The notes under the pieces were generated by a model. It had not been told where the DNA came from. It did not search any database and saw only the letters and a list, made by a program, of their open reading frames with translations. From assembly GCA_034336665.1 (NCBI GenBank), contig CM067576.1, positions 12,825,385 to 12,889,384 on the forward strand: DNA of 64,000 nt, given 5' to 3'. Below, in pieces: positions 53,201-64,000 of the stretch. Source of the DNA: Luscinia megarhynchos. Taxonomy: Eukaryota > Chordata > Aves > Passeriformes > Turdidae. The position numbers were made by a program, and so were the translations under genes. How positions within the stretch are numbered: the first letter of the stretch is position 1; each line of letters begins with the position of its first letter.

Positions 53201-56200
53201 TTGAAATTCCTCCTTGTCATAGTTTAAATAGATGCTTCCTGCTCTGCACTATAAATTCCCAATCTTACTAGTCCATAGGCATTCTGGCATTTTTCCTGTT
53301 TAGCATTTTCCAATCACTAAAGTTTGGCAACCAATCATGTAAGATGTGCTCCACCCTTTTAGATGATAGCACATTGTTTATGGTTGGGTTGTTTGCAGGT
53401 TTTTGTACATATGAAAACTTACATTTTATAAGAGTTGCATCCTCCACCCATAAGTCTTATGTCTCTCAGTCAACATTGATCTAGAAAATAGTTATTTTCT
53501 AGACTGTGGAACATTAAATATGACCAGAGCCTAAATATCCTCCTATGCTCTGTTCTCATTTTTTCTGTTTATCAAAGTGGCATTTCCAAATTTTCACTAG
53601 TAATATACAATAAAAAGCTGGTTTATTTTTATAAAGTAGCACTTCAGAAACCTTGGAAAAAAAAACCTTACAAATAATTAGCCTGAATTTCTCAAGCTGC
53701 TTTCCCTCCCTCCAACCCTATATTTACATAAAAACATCCAGTAATAAACCCTTGCTCCTTTCCTGTTACACCTGTGTGGCTGAGATCTGCCCCAAACATC
53801 TCTGATTTCCTCTTTACTGACCCCTTTCTGTGAGCAGAAGTTTCTCCTCTGTTGGCATCTCAGTATAATGTCACTGTTATTTGCTCAATGATTATTGCTC
53901 ATCATTATGATTAGTGAGGAACAGGACCAACCCTGTAGCAACAGACAGGAGACTCTCTTAGTACCAGACAGGTCAATGCTCTACCTTGCCCTCAAAAAAT
54001 GGGTTTTTTTCCCCATCACATTCTACCCTAATACTTCAGACCATGCCTGGTGGGCAGATGTAACAAGTGCAGTACTCAACCTCTACACACACCACCTCCA
54101 GTTAGAAAAAAAAATCAGTAATACAAAAGTCATGCACAAAGGTATGGAAATAAGAGCTGTTCTGCAACAAGAAAAGGCCATACAATTTTTCTTTTCTCAT
54201 ATTGTCTTGACAGAATTACTCTCTGCTGTATGACTCCTTTATGTTCTATTGCACATTTTACATCCAATGTTTTGTTTGCTCTTTTGTGAAAGTTGTGTTC
54301 GGTTTTCTCTCCTCCAAAGTGCATTCAACAACTCAATTAGGCTTAAAATGCTTTACCTTCAGAGTGTACTGGCAGCTCTCAAGCACAATTATCTCCAATG
54401 CAAAACACCCACAAGACATATTTAAGAGTATACTTGCACAAAATAATACGTTAACACACCACCCAACATTCCTGCAGAATTGACAAACACTACAAAGGAA
54501 AATGCTCTAATGCAGTTCAAGGACATCTGAAGGCATTTTTTAGTTCAGTGAACTCCACAGCAAATACACCATTTTCCCTCTCCTCAACCTAAAGGTAAAG
54601 TTAAAAAATGGGAGTCAGAAGAAGTTTTGACTTGTATTGCAACTTAAAACTTCCTAAATGTTACCAGTATGACCAACAACAGATCTACTGTACCAGGAGC
54701 TGGGTTTTCCAAGGGCACTATCCATGCCTTTTATAGAGAATAAAGCAAGTATTTAGCTACACTAGAGACAACAACACAGAAATGAAAATGAAAAATACAT
54801 ACATTTTTTGTTTGCCTTTCCTATGGAGTACTAAAAGCATTGGGATGTCTTTCTACCAGAAGAACACGGGGACATGCATAATTCAGATCAGCATTAGACT
54901 GCAGAGATGTGTCTATTTCTTTCTGTAGAAGTCTGTTGTAACTATGAAGTTAAAGTTAACTGAACCTAAATTTCAAGTAGATTTATTTAAGTTAAATTAT
55001 TTCTATTAGTCTTACCTCCCAAAAGAATTAAATACAGCCCTATTAAATCCAAATGATTATGTCTACATAGGAGTGTCAATCAATTTCACAATATGACGTT
55101 AAGATCATGCCACTACATATCTGGCAATTTTGATAAATCTTCTCAAATTCCCCTGAACATCCAAGTCCTAACATTCAAAATATTCATAACTGCTTCTTAA
55201 CTCAACATGTTCATTGACTTAAACAAAATGTAAAAATTCTAATTGAAACTTCCCAACATTTTTCCTTCCAGTTTTACTTGGCCTTTTGAAGCAGAGGTCA
55301 ATTCAACGATTACTTCACGCTGTTAGGAATGGCTCAGTAGCCCCATACAGACCAATGACTCAGCTACAAGTCATGATTTAATAATTACAGAGATAGAAGT
55401 CATAATTCTCACGGGAATAATTTATTAAAAACTAAGAAAATCTTCAAGCAGCAACTGAAAGTTCTCTACAGATGCTTTCTCTTTCTTTAATACCTTTTCC
55501 ATACAAGCCTCTCACAAACTTCACTCAGTGCCAATGACTGTGTTTTTAGATCAAAAACTTAACACCTGGAAAGACCAGTAACTCCACTGTTAAAAACAAA
55601 ATTAAATTCCTAAACCAGTTGTCTTTATATAAACATGGTGACAAAATTCACATGAATGAAATTTTACAACAGAAGCTGTCAGGTACAAACTTTAAAATGT
55701 AGAATAGACCACATGCACTGTACACTAAAACCAGTCAGCACTTCAATCAAGGCACCCACTGCTTTTTCTCCACACTTTTGGCACCACACAAAACTGGATA
55801 AATAAAAAATTTTATGGAGAAAGACTAAAACTAGTTTAAATTCTAGAAGTAATTCCATAAAAATAACTTTACTCCTTATTGTGGGATATGTATTTTCTAG
55901 ATGGAAAGTGTAAAGAAAGGATAAGTCAACCAGTAAAAGTTTTCAGACCTTACTAATTTCCTGCTTTTTTTGTAGAATTAGGGAAAAACTAAAGTAGCTG
56001 CCCTTGATTTTTTCCAACAACCTGAATATTCCATAGACACTACAACATCCTGCCTGCCTCTAACACTGTAGCTCATTGCTCATTTAAAACCAAGGAGCCC
56101 TTGAAAATGCAATAGCAGTGCCTCACAAAACAAAACAAAGCTCTTGAAGTAATAACTTCAGCATCTGTCTTCCTCATTATTCATTTATGTTCTTCACTGT

Positions 56201-56719
56201 TAAGAATTATGGGGTTTTTTTTTAAATTGCTGTGGCAAGTTAATTAATTGATGAGCCTCAACCACCTTTAAACCTACTTTTACTTACTGATCTCTCTTGT
56301 CTTTTTACAGCAAGTTCTACTAGTGAAAAAAAATCAAATTACAGTTTTCAAGCAATTTAGTTGGTAAGATCTTATTTGTCATCTGTGCCTGTAAACGATT
56401 TTGAAGAACTAAGAACTGACACACAAGTCACAAGAAGACAAGCTTACTGATTCACTGTGGGTTTTGCTGGGAAAAAAAGATATGAAGAACAAGATTTCTA
56501 TCTCAAACTTTACCAAATATCTGTTCAGCCTCTATAATGAGATCACCTATAGCTTTGAAACAAAACTATTCTCAGGACTCTTTGATAAATGTAAGAATGT
56601 ATGTACAACCTGTAGCAAATCATATCAAAGATATTTTATCACTTCTCTAGCCCAGGGAAAAGTATAAAACCAGAATAAATACATAAAAGTAATACTCCTC
56701 TGTAACTCCAGGAGCTTAC
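50202..56719. other. Intron of about 6.5 kb
   Basis: It includes a GC-rich island at about 52690-53180 with long overlapping open frames on both strands (133 and 131 codons), which is typical of GC-rich non-coding DNA. A stretch at about 53735-53800 has a polyadenylation-like AATAAA followed by a pyrimidine-rich segment, reminiscent of an LTR but not recognised. No exon that fits the phase was needed or found. Confidence 0.5.
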
Positions 56720-56819
56720 CTCTCCAATTTCCTAAAAATTTTATTCAACAACTCTGTTGGATTTTTTTCCATCAGTTCCTCAAGTCTGGCTCTGAACCAG
56801 TGAAAATCGTTAGTATTTA
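56720..56819 (-). CDS. Internal coding exon 3 (100 nt)
   Basis: The acceptor ends cttgtctctggactaag and the donor is GAGAG followed by gtaagc, a strong site. With two bases carried in and two carried out, the segment encodes 32 whole codons including DFHWFRARLEELMEKNP and then TELLNKIFRKLE. An in-frame TAA directly overlaps the acceptor, so the exon cannot extend further upstream. The product is a clear amphipathic helix-turn-helix pattern: Phe/Trp/Phe, then Leu-rich charged residues, an Asn-Pro break, and a second Leu/Ile/Phe helix. This is one of the two most protein-like segments in the window. Function unknown. Confidence 0.82.
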
Positions 56820-59800
56820 CTTAGTCCAGAGACAAGAAGTCCTGAATGTGTATGAGGTGGATTTCTGCTCCTTTTGGATCTGCCATTTGCTAATTTCATG
56901 CTGTATAGGTTCCATACATCTAAAAGGCAGTGAGCAATCATTCATTTTTCACGTTTTTATATCTATCACCGCAGCAAAGGCTCCAGTCATGCCACCAGTT
57001 GTTTTTACACTAAAAATATTAAAGTTATACTTCACAAAGGAAACTATGCCATACTTTGGGCAACTCATCTCACTAGCTCCAATCTCTTGCAGTTCAACTG
57101 TAAAGTATTTTACATGAGAATTCAACATATTGTTCAATATTTATGGACTTTTCACACCTTTCTACAGTAGCAGTGACAATATTTTCTGGTTTCTTTAAAT
57201 AAACTTCCCACTGCTTCCTAGTTTTGCTATAAGAAGAGGCTTGTTTGCATTATTGTAATGTTGCATGGATATCCTCTCACAGGATTGTCCACAGCTGTAC
57301 TAATATAACTTTCCTGAATAGACAATTCAAAGCCCATCATAATTCCTCAATATTTATCTATTTCACATACTGTTCACACCTATCATTCACATTGTGAGAT
57401 TATTCAGGAAATTTATTACATCTTTGTCTTCACGACACTGCCATACAGAAATCAGTCACTTCAGTCAGTTTCTGTTTCTCCAGCTCTTTCTAAAACCCAC
57501 CAGAATTAAGTCTGTACCATGAACAGAACAACAAAGTGCAGCAAGAGGCTGTAACACTCAGAAAAAACCCCAGATAAATCCAGCTCTTTTCTGTAAGAAC
57601 ATATGTTACCTCACACATGATGGCAGCTGCTTCCCTCTGCACACAGCATGGGCTGACAACAAACACACTCATCTTTTCCTGATGGAATGGAGCCCTCAGT
57701 GCTCAGTTTGCACAAAAAGCAGAAAAACTGCCCTGGACAAGACAGACACACCCAAACACATCACAGCTTCATGCTGTGCAGAGCTACAGAGAAAGCATTA
57801 CACTCCCTGACTCAAAGGGGATAGGAAATAAACATAGACAATACTTTCTCTTGTACCAGAAGGATATTTATGATGTGAAAAACATCGCAATGTATTTTAT
57901 CCAAGCTACAAATATTGAGTCATGTGGTGATTGACCTAGTTTCCCGTTAAGTTTAAGTGTATTTTTAGTTACTCCCTGTTGATTTATGTTTTCATTAAAA
58001 CCTGAGGGATGCATCTTTTGAAGTCTGCTGGAGAATGAATGGAGGTGTGATGCTTTGCAGAGGACGCTGAGGCATTTTTCCCCAATGTCTTCTCTAAGTC
58101 ACATGTCTAATAGGAGCTCAACTGAAGAGCAAATAAGCATCATTTGTTTACCTCTATCTTATCTTTCCTTCACAGGAATTTAAATGCAAATGAAAAATAG
58201 AACAAACACTAACAAATACATCAAGTGGTAGTGCAGTTTAATGACTACAGCCAACAGAGCCTGCTCTGCTCACTGCCACAGCACTCTGCAGTCAGCAGAA
58301 CTGGCAGTGACCCCTTCTCCTGCTTGTAACTGAATATACACAGAAGTACTTTGAAAAACATCCCAGTATTTATACAGGAGTGATGTAATTAATTTTCAGA
58401 GTTTTGTGGGATGACATATAACATTTTATATAGACTATTAAGGAGATTACATTGATTTGAAAAAGAGCAGAAAACCCACCTAAGAAAAGAGCCCTCTGAG
58501 TGCTTCCAACCATGGAGAAGATGCATTAAAAGGGTTTTCCTTTTTGGGAAATGATGAGCTTAATTTGCAGTAAGTGGAAACTAATTGTTCTCAGACCACA
58601 AATGTAAAGTCAGGGAAATCAGGTCCATGCTGCCAATTCTTTCTTTAGTATGAAAATGGGCCATAAAACTTCAAAATTTATGTATGGACTCCAAAGGTTC
58701 ACAGCAATCCATAACTGATTTTCTTTTTGCTTGTTTTGCCCCTTGTCTACCACTGAATTAAATTACAACATTAGATTTTGGATAGTAAACAAGCAGAAAA
58801 TACTGCATAAGGACCTAGCTTCAAATGAAGGCTCAATTTCAGTAATGATCTTGGTAATTATATTAGAACAGTCTAGGTTTCCCTACAGCTTTCTATTTCT
58901 CAAATTTAAAGAGAGTTATGTGCATGATGACAGCTCTGTGTGCTCAGAAGACTATTCTTACTTTATCCTGTCTACTTTCACACTCTCCAGAAATTCAGTT
59001 TTAAGTTTTCAAGTATTTTGTCAATCACAGTTTATCAAATGCATTCTGCTAAGGCAGCTGGCAGGACAAGATTCAGCAGTGACAAGCTGTCTCAGCTCCT
59101 GTTCTTTCTACCCTTTTTATCTCTGAGGAGGAGAAATACTCTGGCTAGAAAAGGCTCTACCTGCTCCCTAAACAGGCAGTGAAGTCACTGTGTTGGCAGA
59201 GCTCCAGATCAACAGAACAAGGACTCCCAATAAATTCTCAGCAGCCCATTTATGCCTACTTTTTCCTTATCATAAGTGCTTCTCTGAAAACACTACTGGC
59301 ACTCTGCACACAGAGGTGATTGAGTAAAAAGACACAGTGCAGGTTGTCAATTTATCCTGAAATAGCTTCTAGTGGATAGATAAAAGCCATCTAAACCATA
59401 GCACAAGACAGTGCTATTACACAGAATCTCCAGACTTCCCACAAAAAATTCCAGAAAAACACTCTGCCCTCTGTTACACACACATCAAAATTATGGCATC
59501 ATACACAACTATTTGTGTATATAGTGAAATATCAGTGCATACTGAAGTATCTTCTTTCAAATCCTGGCAATTAAGAACTTCGTGTAATCTCACTCTGTAT
59601 AAATGATATTTCAGAAAGGCAAAAACTGGGATTATGCCAAACTTGCCTTTTAGCTTTGTGTTGACTACATTACCTAAAAGAATCTTCACTTATAATGACA
59701 AATCATGACTGGGAAAACATGTGTAAGTCAGATTTTCTCCTCCTCCACATATATTACCATGGAAATGCCAAAAGTGTAAGACAGTTCACAGACAGCTTAT

Positions 59801-62800
59801 CTCCAAATATTTTAGTTGATCAAAATGATGCCATTTGATCCCATACATGGTCTGCTGTGGGATGAAGAAGGGTGTCTGAAAAGTAGAGTCAGAGTTAATC
59901 TACATCAAATGCTTCTGCTTTTGGGAACAGAATGAAGAAGTTTCAGTCTTCATTAAAGAGGAAGGAAGAAAAGGCCAAGTAGTGACTTGAACTTTAGAAG
60001 TGTTAAATAGTATTTGAAACAGGCTGACATTTGAAAATTTTCAATTGTTGTCCATTTTTTAAGTGTCCATCATTGCCCATAAATGTCATATAAAGAAGAA
60101 CAAAGCAATAAATGGGTCAGAGTAATTTCAAAAAAAGGAGAAAAATCATTAGGATATGAATAGGAGCCATCAAACTGCCTTAGCACAGTGTCTCATTGCC
60201 AATCCCAGCATGAGAGGTGAGAAGCAGAGCTGGAGGCAAGAGTAGGAGCAGAGGAAGAAGTCAGAGATAAAAAGTACAAATAACACAAGAATGACCTTAG
60301 GTGTAAACAGAAATCCAAGTCTGAAGTTTAGATGTTCCTGCAAAAACTACCTCATGTTCATAGCTAGTTTTCCACTGCACGCTCCATGCTTGTATATAAT
60401 GGAGCAACAAACTACAAAACCTTCAGGAAAAGCTGGAGTAAAAGACTTGAAAAGACAGCCAAGAAGGTGAGAAAACAAACATAACTGGTTACAATCCTGT
60501 TAGATCTGGGGGAAAAAAAGCTCCAAGGACCACAAATCAGAGGGCTCTCCTAAAAAAATACATTGAGTGTAATAGGTGCAGCTGAGCATTTTATTCCTCC
60601 ACGGTAAATAAACTGGACACACCACACATCCTTTCAGATCAAGGATTAAATGTTGTCCAAACACTAAAGCCCTGTTTAGAATGTGGGAGGGGAGGGGGCT
60701 GGCCTGTCCAGAGGTTGTGTTTCTTTCCTTGCACCCCTGGCATAGCAGACTCTGTACAAACTCCTAGAGTCTCTTTGTGCAGAACACAAACCCTGAACAC
60801 ATCCCTATTCAGCAGATCCAAAGAGTGCATTAGGATGGAAGGAAAGCATGCTCATGTATAAAATACTGCACACAGCTTCTACTTTGCCAGCTGATGTAAA
60901 AACATGACGAGAGAAACTTAAGAACATAATAAGAATTTTCACATGCCAGTAATTTTTTTAGACTTTCTTTTTTAGTACTAGCCATAGGACCAAATTACAT
61001 CAGTCAGAAAAAATAATTTTCTGCTTTCAATTTGTGTAATATCTGCCAAATAAGAGATGATTGCACAAAGGCAGGAAGAGATGAGTCAAGTGAGGGTCAC
61101 TAGAAACCTGTTTTCTCCAAGTGGACACACTGTGCCTCAGCCCAGCAGTCATCCCCCAATTGTCATTGCTTTTATCACAACACCTCTGATGCAGAGGGTC
61201 ATTAACTTGGGATATTAAACATACCACCAGTCACCCATGGCCAAGAGCTGTATTCAATCATCTGGGAGCAAAGGCAGGCTGTAGAAAACAGAATTTAAAC
61301 CCAGATCTTTCCTGGATGCAGTTATGTTTATCACTGAGAAAATCCATACTGCTGCTGACCCCGTTCCAACACAGAGAAGCACTGAGCTGTAAAACCAGCA
61401 CTCTTCTGAAGGAGACAGCAAACAGAGCTTGGAATTGTGACAAAGCAGAACCCCTGTTTCATAGAGGAAGTTGCAGATTCACTAGTTCACCTCTGGATGG
61501 AAGAATTTCACCAAGTACAGTATCATGATACAATTCACACAAACATTGATGGAGCAATGAAGAGCACTCTGACATCTTAACTAGTCCCTCCCAATTACTT
61601 GGTGGTCTTACTCCATCACAAGCATTTCTAAACCATTTAAATGCCCACATATCAAATCCCATTTGTCAGTCATGACAAACCCTAGATATTATCTGCTACA
61701 TCAGGCAAATCACACTGATAACAATATTTCACAGAATGGGACAACTACAAGGTGCAGCATCTCTTCTGGAGGGTTCAAATGAGCAATGTCTCAGCTGAAG
61801 AAGCCCTTTCACAAACAAACACCTCAAAGTTCATCCTTATGACCTTTCCTTTCACCACGTAACACTGACAAACCCTTTTAAGCTGTTACTGGTCAACATG
61901 TCCAGCATGCATTAAAAACCTGTGGGATCTTTACCTGAATTAAGCTCTTAGACCATGGCCAGATTCTTTACAGACAAGCCAAACCCATTCTCTGCAGCCA
62001 GGGGAGAGAAATAAGCCCTCCTGAGATGTGCTCAGAGGGAGGTCTTGTCCACCCAACTTAAATGAGTGAATTAATGATAGAATGGCCTTCCTCTGGAAAA
62101 TATCTAAAAGCATCTAGCACTCTCTACTGACTCCAGGAGGAAAATCAAGCACTTCAGTTACAGAGTGGCTTAATTAGCCACAACATGGGCACAGACTTGA
62201 AGGGATTAAAGCTGTGCATTGGACACCTTGCTCTTTTAATCTTCAGAGCAGAGTGAAAAAACAACCTCCCTAAAAAAATGAGTTCTTGCATGACTGGGTA
62301 ATATAAATTGATAAAGCAAGTAAAAATGTTAAATTTAAATGTCACTAAGCATGAACAACTCTTGCTGTGTTAAGGTATGAGTAGTGCAGACCAGGCAACA
62401 ATTCAGTCTGATGAGAGCTCAGGGTCTGTGATTGAGCTTCCCCTACTTTTCACCTAATTCCTCTGGCATTGTTCCTGGATTCTGAACGTCCAAGCAGCCC
62501 ACTCCTTGAACAGGTATTCAGATTCCATCACTGAGGTAATCAATGCACATAGGGACAGAAAGTTTTAAATTCATACTCAAAAATCATACCTAAGGGCTTT
62601 AAGGACTCATCTCAATATTGAATAATTTTTACCATGAATGTTACAACTCAGAGGATTTGCCAGATGTCCCATCACAAATAGAACATGCTAAAAAACACCT
62701 ACAACAATTCCAGTAGATGCACAGTAGTAATGAACAGAACATTCTGGCATAAGATGTCTTGTGTACAGATTCAATGCAGAATTATATATTACCATACCAG

Positions 62801-63103
62801 TTCTATTTATTTGCTAACTTTTTTAAACTCTTCAACCTTATCTCAAGGTAGGCACAGCAAGTTTGTTAAAATAAATTTTGTTGACCTAAATTTTGTTATT
62901 ATTTCAAAACATCTATGGTGTTCCATGAGTCTTCACCTAAAACTATGAGATCAATCTAATTCCCTAGGTGGGAAATTTAGGACAGTAACTACATTGCATA
63001 CAGCAAATGCAACATGCAAGTATTGCCACAGTTGCCCTTAAATGAAATTAGGGTACAAAGAAAGATCATATCAACAGAACTATGATACATTGAATTAATT
63101 TAC
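56820..63103. other. Intron of about 6.3 kb
   Basis: Mostly AT-rich sequence without recognisable repeats. Two segments looked exon-like on the minus strand (about 57610-57636 and 59530-59581), but neither fits the phase needed between the flanking exons. A good acceptor/donor pair surrounds about 61935-61995, but all three frames contain stops. A G-rich run (GGGAGGGGAGGGGG) lies near 60684-60697. Confidence 0.5.
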
Positions 63104-63148
63104 CTTCAAATATTAGAAGCAGTAAATTTTCTGCCAATTTCCAGGTTT
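63104..63148 (-). CDS. Candidate internal coding exon 2 (45 nt)
   Basis: The acceptor ends gagatttcttag and the donor is GAAG followed by gtaaat. With two bases carried over, the segment reads TWKLAENLLLIFE, and the final leftover G joins TA of the next exon to make Val. The sequence looks like one amphipathic helix (Trp, Leu, Leu, Leu, Ile, Phe on one face). The reading frame has a TGA just upstream of the acceptor region, which limits the start to this acceptor or to an in-frame alternative nine bases earlier that would add three residues. Its match in phase to both neighbours and its similarity in composition to the next exon support it. Confidence 0.6.
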
Positions 63149-63468
63149 CTAAGAAATCTCAATACTAAATATGCTAATGTACCTGTACTAGTTAATGCAC
63201 TTTTATACTACACTGTTCTTCACAGCACCTCATGATAAATAAACATTATGGATACTATGTTTATTCAGTTTTAAATTTTAATGATCTCAGCTTTCACAGA
63301 AAGCAAACGTTCCCACTTAATGTCAGTAAAACTGGTGCAAGCAAAGAACAGTAAAGTAGCATTGTTCTAAAATCTCTTCTTGTCTTCTTCTTGTTTGGTT
63401 CACCTAAGCCAGATCTAGAAACCCAGAGTGGTTAAAAAGAGTATTTAGGATTGATTATTTAAAAGTAC
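63149..63468. other. Short intron between candidate exons 1 and 2
   Basis: A 320-bp AT-rich stretch with no open segment compatible with the flanking phases. A second possible acceptor for the next exon lies nine bases upstream of the chosen one, ending at 63158. Confidence 0.45.
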
Positions 63469-63506
63469 CTACCAAAGCAGCATAATCAAGATGGATAACA
63501 ACTGTG
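63469..63506 (-). CDS. Candidate internal coding exon 1 of the minus-strand gene (38 nt)
   Basis: The acceptor ends tttctgctgtag and the donor is GTAG followed by gtactt. Reading with one leftover base at the start gives TVVIHLDYAALV and leaves one base (G) at the end. That G joins the AA opening the next segment to make a Glu codon, giving LVETWKLAENL across the junction. One of the other two frames has a stop codon; the other is open but would end with two leftover bases rather than the one needed. Two overlapping donors exist four bases apart, and only the downstream one keeps the frame. The previous exon would have to end with two bases of a codon; it was not found. Short length and a donor that is only fair keep the confidence moderate. 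Confidence 0.5.
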
Positions 63507-64000
63507 CTACAGCAGAAACATTTCTCTCTTTTATAATCTTCTCTATAATTTAGCTAGCCTGAAGATTTTGTTGAACTGCAAGAACTAAAGATGATTTTAA
63601 TGTTATTGTGAATAAGTTGATTTCTGGTTGTACTTTTCATCAATGAAAAACTTGATCTAAACCCTCCTTGCCCTCTTCCCCCCCTCCCAATTCACATTTT
63701 TGCTACCTACCCACATAAACCAAAGCTGCAAGAGAACACCATCCATGGCTATGGCAGCACCCCGTTCACTGAACCAACACTTCACTACTGCCAGAATAAA
63801 TAAATTGTTCTTCTTAAGTTGATTCATCTCTTACATCTCCACAGTGCTACTGCAGAATTGGGCTGTAAACAAAAATAAATTCATCTGTTGTCATATAATG
63901 AAACTTAGCAAACATTTTTTATATCCCATTTTTCCTCAGTACTTCTCCTTTATAGGCCCAAAGCGCTACAAAACCCAATAATTTATACTTTTTTCTCCTT
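63507..64000. other. Presumed intron upstream of the first exon seen
   Basis: No convincing exon was found here. A good minus-strand acceptor (pyrimidine-rich, ending cttgcag) lies at about 63736, but the open segment after it is only 15 to 19 nt before GT sites. In one reading it would join the next exon in frame, which is too little to call. The remainder is AT-rich DNA with a short C-rich tract near 63678-63687. Confidence 0.4.

Larger units (their letters stand above)
36746..63506 (-). other. Unidentified multi-exon protein-coding gene (span of the part seen here)
   Basis: Eight to nine short open segments on the minus strand, each with an AG before and a GT after, link into one continuous reading frame. 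Leftover bases at successive junctions are 1+2, 1+2, 2+1, 1+2, 1+2, 2+1, 0+0 and 1+2, so no junction breaks the frame. The joined product would be about 172 residues from the first eight segments, helical in character, with no signal peptide or obvious membrane span except a short hydrophobic patch at the end of the 50.1-kb segment. The first segment starts inside a codon, so the 5' part of the gene lies beyond 63.5 kb, probably outside the window. I do not recognise the family. The Leu/Glu/Lys-rich helices are compatible with a coiled-coil or cytoskeletal/ciliary protein, but that is only a guess. Confidence 0.7.

Noticed and set aside
57610..57636. Minus-strand exon-like segment reading REAAAIMCE
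   Set aside because: Sites are fair, but the frame needed between exons 2 and 3 contains a stop here.
59530..59581. Minus-strand exon-like segment reading VRLHEVLNCQDLKEDTS
   Set aside because: Good acceptor, but it starts with one base and ends on a boundary, which cannot fit between exons 2 and 3; the donor is weak.
61935..61995. Strong acceptor (tctctcccctggctgcag) and donor (ttcag, gtaaag) pair on minus
   Set aside because: All three frames between them contain stops, so it is not a coding exon; a non-coding exon is possible but unsupported.
1..64000. CRISPR arrays, bacterial operons, tRNA or rRNA genes
   Set aside because: None seen; the base composition, repeats and splice-bounded segments are those of an animal nuclear genome.

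Overview
The window looks like bird nuclear DNA, probably from a songbird-like genome. It is AT-rich and almost entirely non-coding. It carries two decayed fragments resembling the 3' ends of CR1 LINEs in the avian style (about 13.02-13.10 kb and 37.74-37.89 kb, both reverse-oriented). It also has one stretch resembling the 3' half of an avian endogenous-retrovirus LTR (about 21.84-22.13 kb), plus many A- or A/C-rich tracts. There is no bacterial-type gene organisation, and the longest open frames (139-171 codons) have no coding character that I can recognise.

The main content is what appears to be part of one multi-exon protein-coding gene on the minus strand, read from about 63.5 kb down to about 36.7 kb and continuing beyond the right edge at its 5' side. 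I assembled it by eye from short open segments bounded by plausible splice sites. Eight segments (63469-63506, 63104-63148, 56720-56819, 50092-50201, 49761-49844, 40234-40297, 39943-39982, 38916-38952) join with matching codon phase at every junction: 518 nt, or 172 whole codons plus one base left over at each end. A ninth segment at 36746-36909 fits the same phase and could be the last coding exon, ending in TAA. The encoded protein looks soluble and mostly alpha-helical, rich in Leu, Glu, Lys and aromatic residues, with Trp- and Phe-containing amphipathic stretches. I do not recognise the family and give no gene symbol. The five segments from 56.8 to 40.2 kb are the best supported; the outer ones are weaker.

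Layout: 1-36.7 kb is probably downstream flank (or further introns, if the gene continues). It holds a CA/TA microsatellite, a 43-bp minisatellite with two alternating unit types, CR1 and LTR relics, a C/G-run hairpin and A/T tracts. 36.7-63.5 kb is the gene body, with introns from about 0.25 to 9.5 kb. One intron contains a well-formed candidate exon on the opposite strand (38354-38467), and another a strong G-quadruplex motif (46872-46898). 63.5-64 kb is upstream intron. All calls come from reading the sequence; no similarity search was possible, and small chance exons are common in AT-rich DNA, so the phase-chain argument carries most of the weight.
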